A stretch of DNA of 64,000 nucleotides, taken from Alphaproteobacteria bacterium. Lineage in GTDB: Bacteria > Pseudomonadota > Alphaproteobacteria > Rhodospirillales > Rhodospirillaceae. Shown here piece by piece: positions 1 to 10,533 of the stretch. Where the stretch lies: positions 51,514 to 115,513 of the forward strand of contig JAUVUZ010000008.1 in assembly GCA_030604885.1 (NCBI GenBank), read 5' to 3'. Below the pieces are notes generated by a model. That model had not been told where the DNA came from, did not search any database, and saw nothing but the letters and a program-made list of their open reading frames with translations. How positions within the stretch are numbered: position 1 is the first letter of the stretch; each line of letters begins with the position of its first letter. The position numbers were made by a program, and so were the translations under genes.

Positions 1-45
1 GACCGGGTTGAACAGGACGTGGCGAACGGTGGGTTTGGCGACCAT
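1..45 (-). CDS. nqrD: NqrD, N-terminal fragment (cut by window edge)
   Basis: Only the first 15 codons are in the window; they read MVAKPTVRHVLFNPV, resembling the short cytoplasmic N-terminus of NqrD, a membrane subunit of the Na+-translocating NADH:quinone oxidoreductase. The ATG lies 2 nt after the nqrC stop, with a purine-rich AGGGGAGG just upstream, so it is the next gene of the nqr operon. The call rests on this position and the short peptide. Confidence 0.75.
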   Translation of the reverse strand, partial: MVAKPTVRHVLFNPV

Positions 46-47
46 GG

Positions 48-836
48 TCAGGCCTCCCCTTTTTTCAGGTTCTGCAGGAAGGGTCCGAAGCCGTCCGGAC
101 CGAGCCAGAAGTGCAGCAGATGCTCGACGCCCCGGCTGGTGAGGGTGGCGCCCGCGATCGCGTCCACCTGGTGCACCGCCTGCGGGTTGGCCGGGTTCAC
201 GCCGCCCTTGAGCATCACCACGGCGACGCGGCCGTTGTCGTCGTAGACGCGCTTGCCGGGCCATTGCGACAGCCAGCGCGGGTTGTCCACCTCGCCGCCG
301 AGGCCGGGGGTCTCGGCATGCTGATAGAAGCCGAAGCCGCTCACGGTCTTGAGGTCCTTCTCGAGGGCGATGAAGCCGTAGAGGGTGGACCACAGGCCGT
401 AGCCGCGCACCGGCAGGATCAGGGTTTCGATCTCGCCGTTCTTCTCCACCAGATACGCCACGCTGTAGCGCTCCAGGCGGCGGATCGAGGCGACGTCCTG
501 CTCGGGGGAGAGGATCCGCGAGAGGGACGGGTTCTGCGCCGCCTTGACCGGCTCGAAGGTGCGCGGGTCCTCGGCGTCGGTGAAGTGGCCGGTCTGCAGG
601 TCGACCAGACGGGCGGTGATGCCCTGGTCGAACACCCGCTGCACCTCGGCGCTGCCCGCGGTTTCGTCGATCATTCCGGCGATGCGCAGGATGCTGCGCT
701 GTTTGTCGAGCAGCGCGTTCTCCTGCTGCTGGGGCTTGAGCGACACCGCCGCCCCCGAGACCACCACCGAGCAGACCAGGCAGACCGCGAGCGCCACGGA
801 GAGGGTGCGGCCGATGGTTTCCTTACGCTCAGACAT
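48..836 (-). CDS. nqrC: Na+-translocating NADH:quinone reductase subunit C (NqrC)
   Basis: 262 aa, the usual NqrC length. One N-terminal membrane segment (about residues 10-30) anchors a periplasmic FMN-binding domain. The covalent flavin site appears near the C-terminus as [17 protein letters not shown], where the Thr after GA is the residue flavinylated through a phosphoester bond in this family. NqrC passes electrons within the NQR complex, which couples NADH oxidation by ubiquinone to Na+ export. The first 8 nt overlap the end of nqrB and nqrD follows after 2 nt, so translation is probably coupled. Confidence 0.96.
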   Translation of the reverse strand: MSERKETIGRTLSVALAVCLVCSVVVSGAAVSLKPQQQENALLDKQRSILRIAGMIDETAGSAEVQRVFDQGITARLVDLQTGHFTDAEDPRTFEPVKAAQNPSLSRILSPEQDVASIRRLERYSVAYLVEKNGEIETLILPVRGYGLWSTLYGFIALEKDLKTVSGFGFYQHAETPGLGGEVDNPRWLSQWPGKRVYDDNGRVAVVMLKGGVNPANPQAVHQVDAIAGATLTSRGVEHLLHFWLGPDGFGPFLQNLKKGEA

Positions 837-2040
837 TGCGGGCGGCCCTCCGCTTGATGTTGGCCTGGATGACGAAATGGTCGATCAGCGGCGCGAACAG
901 GTTGGCGAACAGGATCGCCAGCATCATGCCCTCGGGGAAGGCCGGGTTGATCACCCGGATCATCACCACCATCACGCCGATCAGCGCGCCGAAGATCCAC
1001 TTGCCGGTGTTGGTCATCGAGGCCGAGACCGGGTCGGTGGCCATGTACATCATGCCGAAGGCGTAGCCGCCCACCACCAGGTGCCAGTACCACGGCATGG
1101 CGAACATCGGGTTGCTGGCCGAGCCGATCCAGTTCAGCAGCAGGGAGAAGCCGATCATGCCGATCATCACGCCGCCGACGATGCGGTAGGAGGCGATGCC
1201 CGCCAGCACCAGGATGCCGCCGCAGACGAGGATCGCGAGGGTGCTGGTTTCGCCCACCGAGCCGGGCATCACGCCGAGGAAGGCGTTCTGCCAGCTCAGG
1301 CCGTTGGCCACCACCGCCTCGATGCCGCCCGAGGCCGCCTGGCTGAGCGCCGTGGCTCCGGCGTAGCCGTCCACCGGCACCCACACCGAATCGCCCGACA
1401 TGAAGGCGGGGTAGGCGAAGAACAGGAACGCGCGCGCCGCCAGCGCCGGGTTGATGAAGTTCTTGCCGGTGCCGCCGAACACCTCCTTGCCCAGCACCAC
1501 GCCGAAGCTGATGCCGATCGCCGCCTGCCACAGCGGCAGGCTGGGCGGCAGCACCAGGGCGAACAGCACCGAGGTGACGAAGAAGCCCTCGTTCACCTCG
1601 TGCCCGCGGATCGAGGCGAACAGCACCTCCCAGGCGATGCCGACGAGAAAGATGGTGGCGTAGAGCGGCAGGAAGTAGAACGCGCCCTGGATCACGTTGT
1701 CCCACACGCTGCCCGGGTCGAAGCCCGACAGCATGCGGAGGAAGAAGAAGCGCCAACCCTCCTGCGCCGCCAGCAGGTCGGGCTGCTGGGCGAACACCAG
1801 GTTGGCCTGATAGCCGATGTTCCACATCCCGAACGCCATGATCGGGAAGGTGGTCAGCCACACCATCGTCATCATGCGCTTGAGGTCGAGGCTGTCGCGC
1901 ACGTGGGCGGTGGTCTTGGTGACCGAACCCGGCCGGTAGAAGAAGGTGTCGATGGCTTCATAGAGCGCGAAGAAGCGCTCGTACTTGGTTCCGGGTTCGA
2001 CGTGGTGCCCGATCTTGTCCAGAAGTTCTCGCAGTCCCAT
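829..2040 (-). CDS. nqrB: Na+-translocating NADH:quinone reductase subunit B (NqrB)
   Basis: 403 aa polytopic membrane protein of the NqrB/RnfD family. The second covalent FMN site is visible as [13 protein letters not shown]. The N-terminal stretch with [10 protein letters not shown] and the downstream helices match the family. NqrB carries riboflavin and FMN and forms part of the Na+ channel and quinone site. The ATG is 3 nt after the nqrA stop and the 3' end overlaps nqrC by 8 nt, giving the canonical order A-B-C-D. Confidence 0.97.
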   Translation of the reverse strand: MGLRELLDKIGHHVEPGTKYERFFALYEAIDTFFYRPGSVTKTTAHVRDSLDLKRMMTMVWLTTFPIMAFGMWNIGYQANLVFAQQPDLLAAQEGWRFFFLRMLSGFDPGSVWDNVIQGAFYFLPLYATIFLVGIAWEVLFASIRGHEVNEGFFVTSVLFALVLPPSLPLWQAAIGISFGVVLGKEVFGGTGKNFINPALAARAFLFFAYPAFMSGDSVWVPVDGYAGATALSQAASGGIEAVVANGLSWQNAFLGVMPGSVGETSTLAILVCGGILVLAGIASYRIVGGVMIGMIGFSLLLNWIGSASNPMFAMPWYWHLVVGGYAFGMMYMATDPVSASMTNTGKWIFGALIGVMVVMIRVINPAFPEGMMLAILFANLFAPLIDHFVIQANIKRRAARNV

Positions 2041-2043
2041 GCG

Positions 2044-3980
<1,937 letters not shown>

Positions 3981-4682
3981 TCAGCCGATCAGCCAGCGGG
4001 CGAGGAAGCGGCCGGTTTCCTCCGGCTGTTCGAGGGGCGGCAGATGCCCGCACTCGGCGAACACGTGGAGGGTGGCGGTGGCGATGCCGAGGTAGATGTC
4101 CCGCGCTTCCGTGGGGGGCGTCAGCACGTCCGAATCCCCCACCGCGACCCAGGTGGGCACGCGGATCGCGCCGAGGCCGGGGCGGAAGTCCGGGCGGTCG
4201 AGGATGGCGCGCTGCTGGCGCAGGAACGCCTCGGCGCCGACCCGCTCCGCCATCGCCCGCACCTTGGCGCCGACCGGGCCGTCCACGTGCTTGGGGTGGA
4301 CCAGTTGCGGCAGCAGGCGGCCGGTGACGCCCGCGAACCGGCCGACGCCGAGGGAGTCCATCGCCGCCTCGCGCCGCCCGGCGCGGCCCGCGGAATCCGG
4401 CGACGCGCTGGTGTCGATCAGCGCCAGGCGCGTCACCCGTTGCGGTGCCCGCCGCATGATCTCGAAGGCGACGTAGCCGCCCATCGACAGCCCCGCCAGC
4501 GCGAACCGCTCCGGCGCCGCCGCCAGCACCCGCTCCGCCATCGCGCCGAGGCTGTCGTCGAGGGTCAGGTCCGCCACCGTCGGCGCCACGCTCTCGCCCA
4601 GCGCGGCGATGGTCTCGCGCCACAGTTCGGCGTCGCACAGCAGGCCGGGAAGCAGCACCAACGGGGTGGGGGAGTCGCGCAT
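3981..4682 (-). CDS. Alpha/beta-fold hydrolase
   Basis: 233 aa. The chain opens with PLVLLPGLLCDAELW (oxyanion-hole region) and has the nucleophile elbow GLSMGG (Ser within G-L-S-M-G). A later Asp in VAVGDSDVLTPP and a His in ECGHLPPLEQPEE complete a catalytic triad in the right order. The start ATG reads MRDSPTPLVLLPG, an ordinary start for the fold. The substrate cannot be told from sequence; relatives are esterases or acyl-transfer hydrolases. The gene stands alone, 29 nt downstream of the RNA methyltransferase gene in the same direction, and may be cotranscribed with it. Confidence 0.88.
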   Translation of the reverse strand: MRDSPTPLVLLPGLLCDAELWRETIAALGESVAPTVADLTLDDSLGAMAERVLAAAPERFALAGLSMGGYVAFEIMRRAPQRVTRLALIDTSASPDSAGRAGRREAAMDSLGVGRFAGVTGRLLPQLVHPKHVDGPVGAKVRAMAERVGAEAFLRQQRAILDRPDFRPGLGAIRVPTWVAVGDSDVLTPPTEARDIYLGIATATLHVFAECGHLPPLEQPEETGRFLARWLIG

Positions 4683-4711
4683 GATGTCCTGGATTTGGTG
4701 ACGCCGCGCGC

Positions 4712-5830
4712 CTAGTCCAACGGCCCGGTGGCGTGGAGGTTGACGCGGATGCCGCCGTGCAGCACCGGTGCCGACGGCGCGCGGAACGGCAGGCCGGTGG
4801 CCTTGGCGAGGTGCGGGGCATCGGTGACGACGCCGACCCGCCAGCCGGAGAAGCGCGCCCGCAACGTGTCGCCGAGGGCGCGGTAGAGGGTCGCGAGTTC
4901 CGCCTTGTCGCCGATGCGGCCGCCGTAGGGCGGGTTGACGATCACCAGGCCGGGCGGCCCCTCGGAGCGGGCGAGGTCGCTGATGGCGCGGCGCTCGAAC
5001 CCGCACAGGGCGTCGACGCCCGCGCGCGCGGCGTTGGCGCGGCTCATCGCCACCGCGCCGTCGTCGCGGTCGCTGCCGAAGAACCGCAGCCCGGGCGCAG
5101 GCAGGGGCGGGGCCGCGCGCATCGCCGCCCACGCCGCCGCATCGAAACTCGCGAACCGCTCGAACGCGAAGCCGCGCGAGCGGCCGGGCAGCAACCCGGC
5201 GGCGATCTCCGCCGCCTCGATGACGAAGGTGCCGGAGCCGCACATCGGGTCGAGCACCGGCTCGCGTCCGTCGTAGCCGCACATCCGCAGGAACATCGCC
5301 GCCAGGCTTTCGCGCATCGGCGCCTTGTTCACCGCCTCCTTGTGGCCGCGCTTGTGCAGCCCCTCGCCGGAGGTGTCGAGGCTGACGGTGCAAAGGTCGT
5401 CGTCGATGCGCGCCTTGACCGCGATTTCGGCGTCGTCGCGCACCTCGGCGCCGAGTTCCTCGGCGATCGCCCGGGCGATCCGCGACGCGGCGGCGCCGCC
5501 GTGGTAGATGCGCGAGTTCTTGGAAGCTGCGGCTTCCACCCGCACCGGCACGTCGGGGCGCAGGAACTCCGCCCACGGCACCCGCCGGGCGCGCTTGTCG
5601 AGCTGCGCCAGATGCATCGCGCGGAACGACGCCACCCGGGCGAGCACCCGGCTGGCGCCGCGCAGCGCGAGGTTGGCGCGCCACACCTCGGGCCAGCCGC
5701 CCCGCAGCGTCACCCCGCCGGCGGCGACGCGGGCGTCGGCGAATCCGGCGGCGCGCGCCTCCTCGCACAGCGGCGCCTCGAGGCCGGGGGTGGCGACCAG
5801 GAAAATCTCGAATGCGGTATCTTGGCTCAT
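4712..5830 (-). CDS. THUMP-domain class I SAM-dependent RNA methyltransferase (RlmL-type)
   Basis: 372 aa. The N-terminal ~160 residues form a ferredoxin-like/THUMP RNA-binding module. The C-terminal half is a Rossmann methyltransferase with the SAM-binding motif DPMCGSGTFVIEAAE and the catalytic N-P-P-Y motif (VIVNPPYGGRIGD), diagnostic of N2-guanine/N6-adenine methylation. This architecture matches the N-terminal half of E. coli RlmL, which makes m2G2445 in 23S rRNA, and the stand-alone family of similar length. The ATG before SQDTAFEIFL was chosen because longer starts add a low-complexity, non-conserved leader. The exact rRNA target is inferred, not shown. Confidence 0.88.
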   Translation of the reverse strand: MSQDTAFEIFLVATPGLEAPLCEEARAAGFADARVAAGGVTLRGGWPEVWRANLALRGASRVLARVASFRAMHLAQLDKRARRVPWAEFLRPDVPVRVEAAASKNSRIYHGGAAASRIARAIAEELGAEVRDDAEIAVKARIDDDLCTVSLDTSGEGLHKRGHKEAVNKAPMRESLAAMFLRMCGYDGREPVLDPMCGSGTFVIEAAEIAAGLLPGRSRGFAFERFASFDAAAWAAMRAAPPLPAPGLRFFGSDRDDGAVAMSRANAARAGVDALCGFERRAISDLARSEGPPGLVIVNPPYGGRIGDKAELATLYRALGDTLRARFSGWRVGVVTDAPHLAKATGLPFRAPSAPVLHGGIRVNLHATGPLD

Positions 5831-5927
5831 CGCGACTACATAGCCCGAAGCGGCGCCGCGCCGAAGCGAAATCGGGGGGCGCGCCGGGGGCGGGATCGTG
5901 CGATGCTGGGCGGGGGAGGAGAACCTC

Positions 5928-6500
5928 ATGGACATCTATCTGGTGCGCCACGGCGAAACCGAGTGGAACAGAGCGGCGCGCCTCCAGGGGCGGATGGATT
6001 CGCCGCTCACCCCCCGGGGCCGGGCGCAGGCGCGCGCCGCCGGGCGGGCGCTGGCGCGGCTCGGCCTCGCCGGGCTGCCGCTGTGGGTGAGCCCGCTCGG
6101 CCGCGCCATGGCGACGGCGGCGATCCTCGCCGAGGAGGTCGCCCTCGGCCCGGTGACGGTGGAGCCGCGCCTGCAGGAGGTGGGCCTCGGCGCGTGGGAG
6201 GGCCTCACCTGCGACGCCATCGCCGCCGCGCATCCGGATCTGGTGGCGGGGTTCACCGGCCACGGCTTCGGCTTCCTCTGCCCCGACGGCGAGGGCTTCG
6301 ACCGTGCCGCCGCGCGGGTGTCCGCATGGCTGGCGGAGCGGCAAGGCCCGTGCATCGCCGTCGCCCACGGCATGGTCGGCCGGGTGCTGCGGGCGGTCTG
6401 CACCGGCATGCCGCGCGAGCGGGCGATCGCCGAACCGCTGCCGCAGGACGTGATCTGGCACTTTCAGGGCGCCGACATGACGGTTCTGCCGGTCTCCTGA
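5928..6500 (+). CDS. Histidine phosphatase family protein (phosphoglycerate-mutase-like)
   Basis: 190 aa. It begins MDIYLVRHGETEWN, the family's catalytic R-H-G motif at residues 7-9. Other catalytic features follow: a conserved Arg about 50 residues on (SPLGRAMATA), a Glu in the EVGLGAWEG segment, and the second His in AVAHGMVGRVLR. A strong GGGGGAGGAG precedes the ATG at 5928, which decides the start over an upstream in-frame ATG. Members dephosphorylate small phosphometabolites (phosphoglycerate, alpha-ribazole phosphate and others). No cobalamin or glycolysis neighbours point to a substrate. Confidence 0.92.
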   Translation: MDIYLVRHGETEWNRAARLQGRMDSPLTPRGRAQARAAGRALARLGLAGLPLWVSPLGRAMATAAILAEEVALGPVTVEPRLQEVGLGAWEGLTCDAIAAAHPDLVAGFTGHGFGFLCPDGEGFDRAAARVSAWLAERQGPCIAVAHGMVGRVLRAVCTGMPRERAIAEPLPQDVIWHFQGADMTVLPVS

Positions 6501-6569
6501 GGAACCGCGGGCCGGGTGCGGCGGTTTCCGCTGGGGCGCAGGTGCGCCGCCAACGGGAGACGCGCCGCC

Positions 6570-7823
6570 GTGACGCCTTACATCCTGTCCCTGATCGCCT
6601 TCGGCGCGCTGGTGCTGCTGACCGCGTGGCTGCCGATGCTGCTGAAGAACGCGCCGCTGTCGCTGCCGATCGTCTGCGTCGGCATCGGCGCCGTGGCGTT
6701 CGCGCTGCCCCACGACTGGGGCGGTCTGCTGCGCCTCGACGACAACCTCACGGTGGTCGAGCACGTCACCGAACTGCTGGTGATCATTTCGCTGATGGGC
6801 GCGGGGCTGAAGCTCGACCGCCCGGTGGGCTGGCGCGCGTGGCGCGTCACCTGGCGGCTGCTGGGCATCGCCATGCCGCTCGGGATTCTCTGCTTCATGC
6901 TGCTGGGCGAGGCGCTGCTGGGGGTGGGCTGGGCGGCGGCGGCGCTGCTGGCGGCGGCGCTGGCCCCCACCGACCCGGTGCTGGCGAGCGACGTTCAGGT
7001 CGGCCCGCCCAACTCGGGGGAGGAGGCGGAAAGCCGCTTCGCCCTCACCTCCGAGGCGGGACTGAACGACGCGCTGGCGTTCCCGTTCGTCTACGCCGCC
7101 CTCGGTATCGCCGTCTTCACCGAGGCCGGGGAGCCGTGGTTCGGGCGTTGGGTGCTGGTGGACGTGATCTGGCGCCTGAGCGCCGGGCTGGCGGTGGGGC
7201 TGGCGGTGGGCAAGGCGCTCGCCTGGCTGCTGTTCCACATTCCCCAGCGCGCGCAGATCTCGCGCACCGGCGACGGCTTCGTCGCCCTCGGCATCACCCT
7301 GGTGGCCTACGGCCTGGCCGAACTGGCCCACGGCTACGGCTTTCTCGCGGTGTTCGTGGCGGCGGTGGCGGTGCGCGCGGCGGAGCGGGACCACGAATAC
7401 CACCGCCGCCTCCACGAGTTTTCCGAGCAGCTCGAACGCCTGTTCATGATGGCGCTGCTGGTGGGCTTCGGCGGCGCCCTCACCGGCGGCGGCCTGCTGG
7501 AGGCGCTGACCTGGGGCGGCGTCGCCTTCGCCCTCGCGGCGGTGTTCGTGGTGCGGCCGCTCACCGCCTGGGTGGGGCTGGCGGGCACCGGGCTGCCCGC
7601 CGACGAGCGCGCGGTGATCGCCTTCTACGGCATCCGCGGCGTCGGCTCGGTCTACTACCTGTCGTTCGGCCTGGGCAACGGCCTGTTTCCGGCGCCCGGC
7701 GAGGTGTGGGCGACGATGGCGTTCGTCATCCTGCTGTCGATCCTGCTGCACGGCGTCACCGTCACCCCGGCGATGCAGGCCCTCGAACGCCGCCGGGAAC
7801 CGGCCGGGGACGACGGCGGTTGA
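6570..7823 (+). CDS. Cation:proton antiporter (CPA1/NhaP type)
   Basis: About 417 aa with 11-13 hydrophobic segments. The CPA1 core is seen as TDPVLASDVQ followed by SEAGLNDALAFPFVY, whose N-D pair forms the ion-binding site of electroneutral Na+(K+)/H+ antiporters, and by AFYGIRGVGSVYYLSF in the C-terminal bundle. The GTG at 6570, preceded by GGGAGA at about 10 nt, is preferred to an upstream ATG that would add a hydrophilic Arg-rich leader. It acts in the inner membrane in pH and Na+ homeostasis. A sodium-pumping NQR 3 kb away makes a sodium link plausible. Confidence 0.9.
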   Translation: MTPYILSLIAFGALVLLTAWLPMLLKNAPLSLPIVCVGIGAVAFALPHDWGGLLRLDDNLTVVEHVTELLVIISLMGAGLKLDRPVGWRAWRVTWRLLGIAMPLGILCFMLLGEALLGVGWAAAALLAAALAPTDPVLASDVQVGPPNSGEEAESRFALTSEAGLNDALAFPFVYAALGIAVFTEAGEPWFGRWVLVDVIWRLSAGLAVGLAVGKALAWLLFHIPQRAQISRTGDGFVALGITLVAYGLAELAHGYGFLAVFVAAVAVRAAERDHEYHRRLHEFSEQLERLFMMALLVGFGGALTGGGLLEALTWGGVAFALAAVFVVRPLTAWVGLAGTGLPADERAVIAFYGIRGVGSVYYLSFGLGNGLFPAPGEVWATMAFVILLSILLHGVTVTPAMQALERRREPAGDDGG

Positions 7824-7843
7824 CTCCCGAAAGGAGCACTGCC

Positions 7844-8155
7844 ATGCCGAAACCATCCGAACCGCAGAAGCGCACGGTCGAGCGGGTGATGCACGAATTC
7901 AAGCACGGCGACCTCGAAAGCGGCTCGGGGCGCAAGGTCAAATCCCGCAAGCAGGCGATCGCCATCGCCCTGAGCGAGGCGGGCGCCTCGAACCGGGAAA
8001 CCCCGCAGGCCAATCGCGCCAACCTGCGCCGCACCAAGGCCAAGGAGCGGCAGCGCGAGACCAAGGCCGACCTCTACGCCGAGGCCCGCCGCCGCGACCT
8101 TCCCGGCCGCTCGAAGATGACCAAGGCGCAGTTGCGGAGCGCCCTGAAGCATTGA
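7844..8155 (+). CDS. DUF6496-type small basic protein with Rho-N/SAP-like C-terminus
   Basis: 103 aa, strongly basic. The N-terminal half (TVERVMHEFKHGDLESGSGRK and the following KQAIAIALSEAG) is the DUF6496 signature found in many alphaproteobacterial stress or plasmid-type proteins. The C-terminal stretch (KADLYAEARRRDLPGRSKM then TKAQLRSAL) resembles the helix-extended-helix of Rho N-terminal/SAP nucleic-acid-binding modules. A good AAGGAG lies 8 nt before the ATG. The two halves suggest a nucleic-acid-binding role, but no function is established. It lies 20 nt behind the antiporter gene and shares its strand. Confidence 0.8.
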   Translation: MPKPSEPQKRTVERVMHEFKHGDLESGSGRKVKSRKQAIAIALSEAGASNRETPQANRANLRRTKAKERQRETKADLYAEARRRDLPGRSKMTKAQLRSALKH

Positions 8156-8455
8156 CGCGGCGGCCGCGCCGCCCCATATCCAAGGCATGGGAACGACCCA
8201 TTCCCGGCTCCACCGTCCGCTTTTCAAGTGCGGGGTCGGCACGGACCGGCGAAGATATCCGGCAATTCAGGAGGACATCCTCAAGAGCCGGAGGGCGTTT
8301 CCGAAGAGGGCCCGTCGGAGTGGATCAGATCCGCCGACGGGCCTTTTTCCATTTGCGCATGCCTGCCGCTCCGATGGCGCGGGTTGTCGGCGGCTCCTCC
8401 CTTCCGTAAGTTATAGTCTTCGCCCGCGTCGCCGGGCCGCAGGGACATTCGGACG
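8156..8455. other. Intergenic region with a strong terminator, possible small RNA
   Basis: 300 bp without a convincing protein gene. It contains a small hairpin (ATGGG/CCCAT around 8188-8202) and ends in the terminator listed at 8310-8348. The terminator sits about 155 bp past the DUF6496 stop, far for simple gene termination, so a short untranslated transcript is possible. The MFS promoter must lie in the last 100 bp. Confidence 0.4.
8310..8348 (+). terminator. Rho-independent terminator
   Basis: GCCCGTCGG (8310-8318) pairs perfectly with CCGACGGGC (8334-8342), followed by C and five T (8344-8348). It terminates transcripts from the antiporter/DUF6496 genes or from a small RNA upstream. Confidence 0.88.
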
Positions 8456-9721
8456 ATGCGCGAGCGGCTGCACTACGCATGGGTCGTCGCCGCCGTCACC
8501 TTCGCGGTGATGGTGGTGGGGGCGGGGGTCAGGGCCTCGCCCGGGGTGCTGATCGTGCCGCTGGAGCAGGAGTTCGGCTGGACCAAGGCCACCATCAGCA
8601 TTTCCATCGCGGTGACGATCTTCCTCTACGGCCTGTGCGGCCCGTTCGCGGTGGCGATCTTCGAACGCTTCGGCCTCGCCCGCAGCGTGTCGGCGGCGCT
8701 GCTGCTGCTGGCCTTCGGCGTGTTCGCCACCTCGCGGATTTCCCACCCCTGGCACATGACCGCGCTGTGGGGCGTGCTGGTGGGCTGCGGCACCGGCATG
8801 ATCGCCATGGTATTGGGCGCGACGGTGGCCAACCGCTGGTTCGTCAAGCGCCGGGGCGTGGTGCTGGGGGCGCTCACCGCCTCCGCCGCCACCGGACAGC
8901 TGGTGTTCCTGCCGATGCTCGCCAGCATCAGCGCCGCGCACGGCTGGCGCACGGTGTCCTACGTCGTCGCCGCGGCGGCGCTGGCGCTGGCGCCGGTGGC
9001 GCTGTGGCTGCTGCGCGATTATCCCGCCCACCTCGGCCTGCCGCGTTACGGCGAAACCGAGCCGACGCCGCCGCCGGTCTCCTCCGTCAACCCGGCGCGG
9101 CGCGCCATCGACGCGTTGCGCCGGGGCGTCGCCTCGCGGGATTTCTGGCTGCTGTCGGGCACCTTCTTCATCTGCGGCGCCTCCACCAACGGCCTCGTCG
9201 GCACCCACCTGATTCCGCTGTGCGTCGATTACGGCTACGCGGAGGTGGTGGGGGCGGGGCTGCTGGCGGCGATGGGCGTGTTCGACCTGATCGGCACCAC
9301 CGCCTCGGGCTGGCTCACCGACCGCTACGACAGCCGCAAGCTGCTGGCGTGGTATTACGGCCTGCGCGGCCTGTCGCTGATGTTCGTGCCGTTCGCGTTC
9401 GGCTACGACACCCTGGGGCTGTCGATTTTTGCGGTGTTCTACGGCCTCGACTGGATCGCCACGGTGCCGCCCACGGTGCGGCTGGCGGGCAAGGCGTTCG
9501 GCGACGCCAACGCCGCGCTGATGTTCGGCTGGATCGCGGTGGCGCACCAGATCGGCGCGGCGTTCGCCGCCTACGCCGCCGGGTACGTGCGCACCGCCAC
9601 CGGCGACTATTTCGCGGCGTTCTTCGGCGCGGGCGTGCTGTGCCTCGCGGCGGTGGTGATGTCGCTGGCGATCGGCCGCCGCACGGATTCCGAGGACGGG
9701 CTGGCCGCCGAGGCCGCCTGA
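8456..9721 (+). CDS. MFS transporter (oxalate/formate- or monocarboxylate-type)
   Basis: 421 aa with 12 predicted membrane helices split by a cytoplasmic loop near residues 195-220. The start MRERLHYAWVVAAVTFAVM, the early SPGVLIVPLEQEFGWTKATIS and the loop DRYDSRKLLAW between helices 8 and 9 are typical of the OFA/MCT branch of the major facilitator superfamily, which moves small carboxylates. The substrate is not evident. Its last 115 bp overlap the 3' end of the convergent sitD-like gene, an unusually long coding overlap. Confidence 0.88.
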   Translation: MRERLHYAWVVAAVTFAVMVVGAGVRASPGVLIVPLEQEFGWTKATISISIAVTIFLYGLCGPFAVAIFERFGLARSVSAALLLLAFGVFATSRISHPWHMTALWGVLVGCGTGMIAMVLGATVANRWFVKRRGVVLGALTASAATGQLVFLPMLASISAAHGWRTVSYVVAAAALALAPVALWLLRDYPAHLGLPRYGETEPTPPPVSSVNPARRAIDALRRGVASRDFWLLSGTFFICGASTNGLVGTHLIPLCVDYGYAEVVGAGLLAAMGVFDLIGTTASGWLTDRYDSRKLLAWYYGLRGLSLMFVPFAFGYDTLGLSIFAVFYGLDWIATVPPTVRLAGKAFGDANAALMFGWIAVAHQIGAAFAAYAAGYVRTATGDYFAAFFGAGVLCLAAVVMSLAIGRRTDSEDGLAAEAA

Positions 9722-10533
9722 CGCCGCGCCGTCGCCGCGAACGCCAGCGCGAACTCGGCCATCAGCGCCAGCACGATGGTCGGCCCCGGCGCGCTGTCGA
9801 TGACGGCGCTGACGCCGATGCCGACGCCGCACGCCAGCAGCGACGCCGCCACCGCCGTCGCCAGCATCCGTCCGAAGCTGCGGGCGAGGAGAAAGGCGAC
9901 GGCGCCCGGCGCGATCAGCAGCGCGACGGTGAGGATGATTCCCGCCGCCTTCAACGCCCCCACCACCGCGAGCGACAGCATCGCCAGCAGGCCGTAATGC
10001 AGCAGCCGCACCGGCAGGCCGACGGCGCGGGCCTGCACCGGGTCGAAGGCGAACAGCAGCAGGTCCCGCCACTTCGCCGCCACCGCCAGCGCGATGACGG
10101 CGGCGATCAGCGCGGTGTCGCGGAGGTCGGCGGAGGAGACGCCGAGCACGTCGCCGAACAGGATGTGGTCGAGGTGAACCTCGGTCTCGATCTTGGTGTA
10201 GAGCACCAGGCCCAGCGCGAACATGCCCGAGAACACCACCCCGAGCACGGTGTCCTGCTTCACCCGGCTGTTGGCCTGAAGATAGCCCGCCCCCAGGGCG
10301 CAGGTCATCCCGGCGGCGAACGCGCCGAGGGGCAGGGGCACCCCGGCGACGTGGGCGAGGACGATCCCGGGCAGGACCGCGTGGGAGATCGCGTCGCCCA
10401 TCAGCGACCAGCCCTTGAGCACCAGGAAGCACGACAGCAGCGCCGTCGGCACCGCCACCAGAACCGAGATCGCCAGCGCCCGCTGCATGAAGTCGAGGGA
10501 CAGCACCTGAAGCAGGGTATCGAACGCGGTCAT
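9607..10533 (-). CDS. sitD: Manganese/iron ABC transporter permease 2 (SitD-like)
   Basis: 308 aa ABC-3 family permease with about eight helices, ending the sit operon. The family segment LKGWSLMGDAISHAVLPGIVLA lies near the N-terminus, and the helix-rich core is followed by a 40-residue Ala/Ser/Arg-rich tail after LALMAEFALAFA that homologues normally lack. That tail is encoded entirely within the overlap with the convergent MFS gene, suggesting an ancestral stop near 9720 was lost. The ATG overlaps the stop of the first permease gene (ATGA). Two permeases in one operon is the Sit/Yfe/Mnt arrangement for Mn2+/Fe2+ rather than the single-permease Znu system. Confidence 0.9.
   Translation of the reverse strand: MTAFDTLLQVLSLDFMQRALAISVLVAVPTALLSCFLVLKGWSLMGDAISHAVLPGIVLAHVAGVPLPLGAFAAGMTCALGAGYLQANSRVKQDTVLGVVFSGMFALGLVLYTKIETEVHLDHILFGDVLGVSSADLRDTALIAAVIALAVAAKWRDLLLFAFDPVQARAVGLPVRLLHYGLLAMLSLAVVGALKAAGIILTVALLIAPGAVAFLLARSFGRMLATAVAASLLACGVGIGVSAVIDSAPGPTIVLALMAEFALAFAATARRQAASAASPSSESVRRPIASDITTAARHSTPAPKNAAK

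Noticed and set aside
4733..8155. 1,140-codon plus-strand frame spanning the methyltransferase, phosphatase and antiporter region
   Set aside because: Composition is that of an out-of-frame GC-rich shadow. Only its last part, from 7844, coincides with a real gene (DUF6496).
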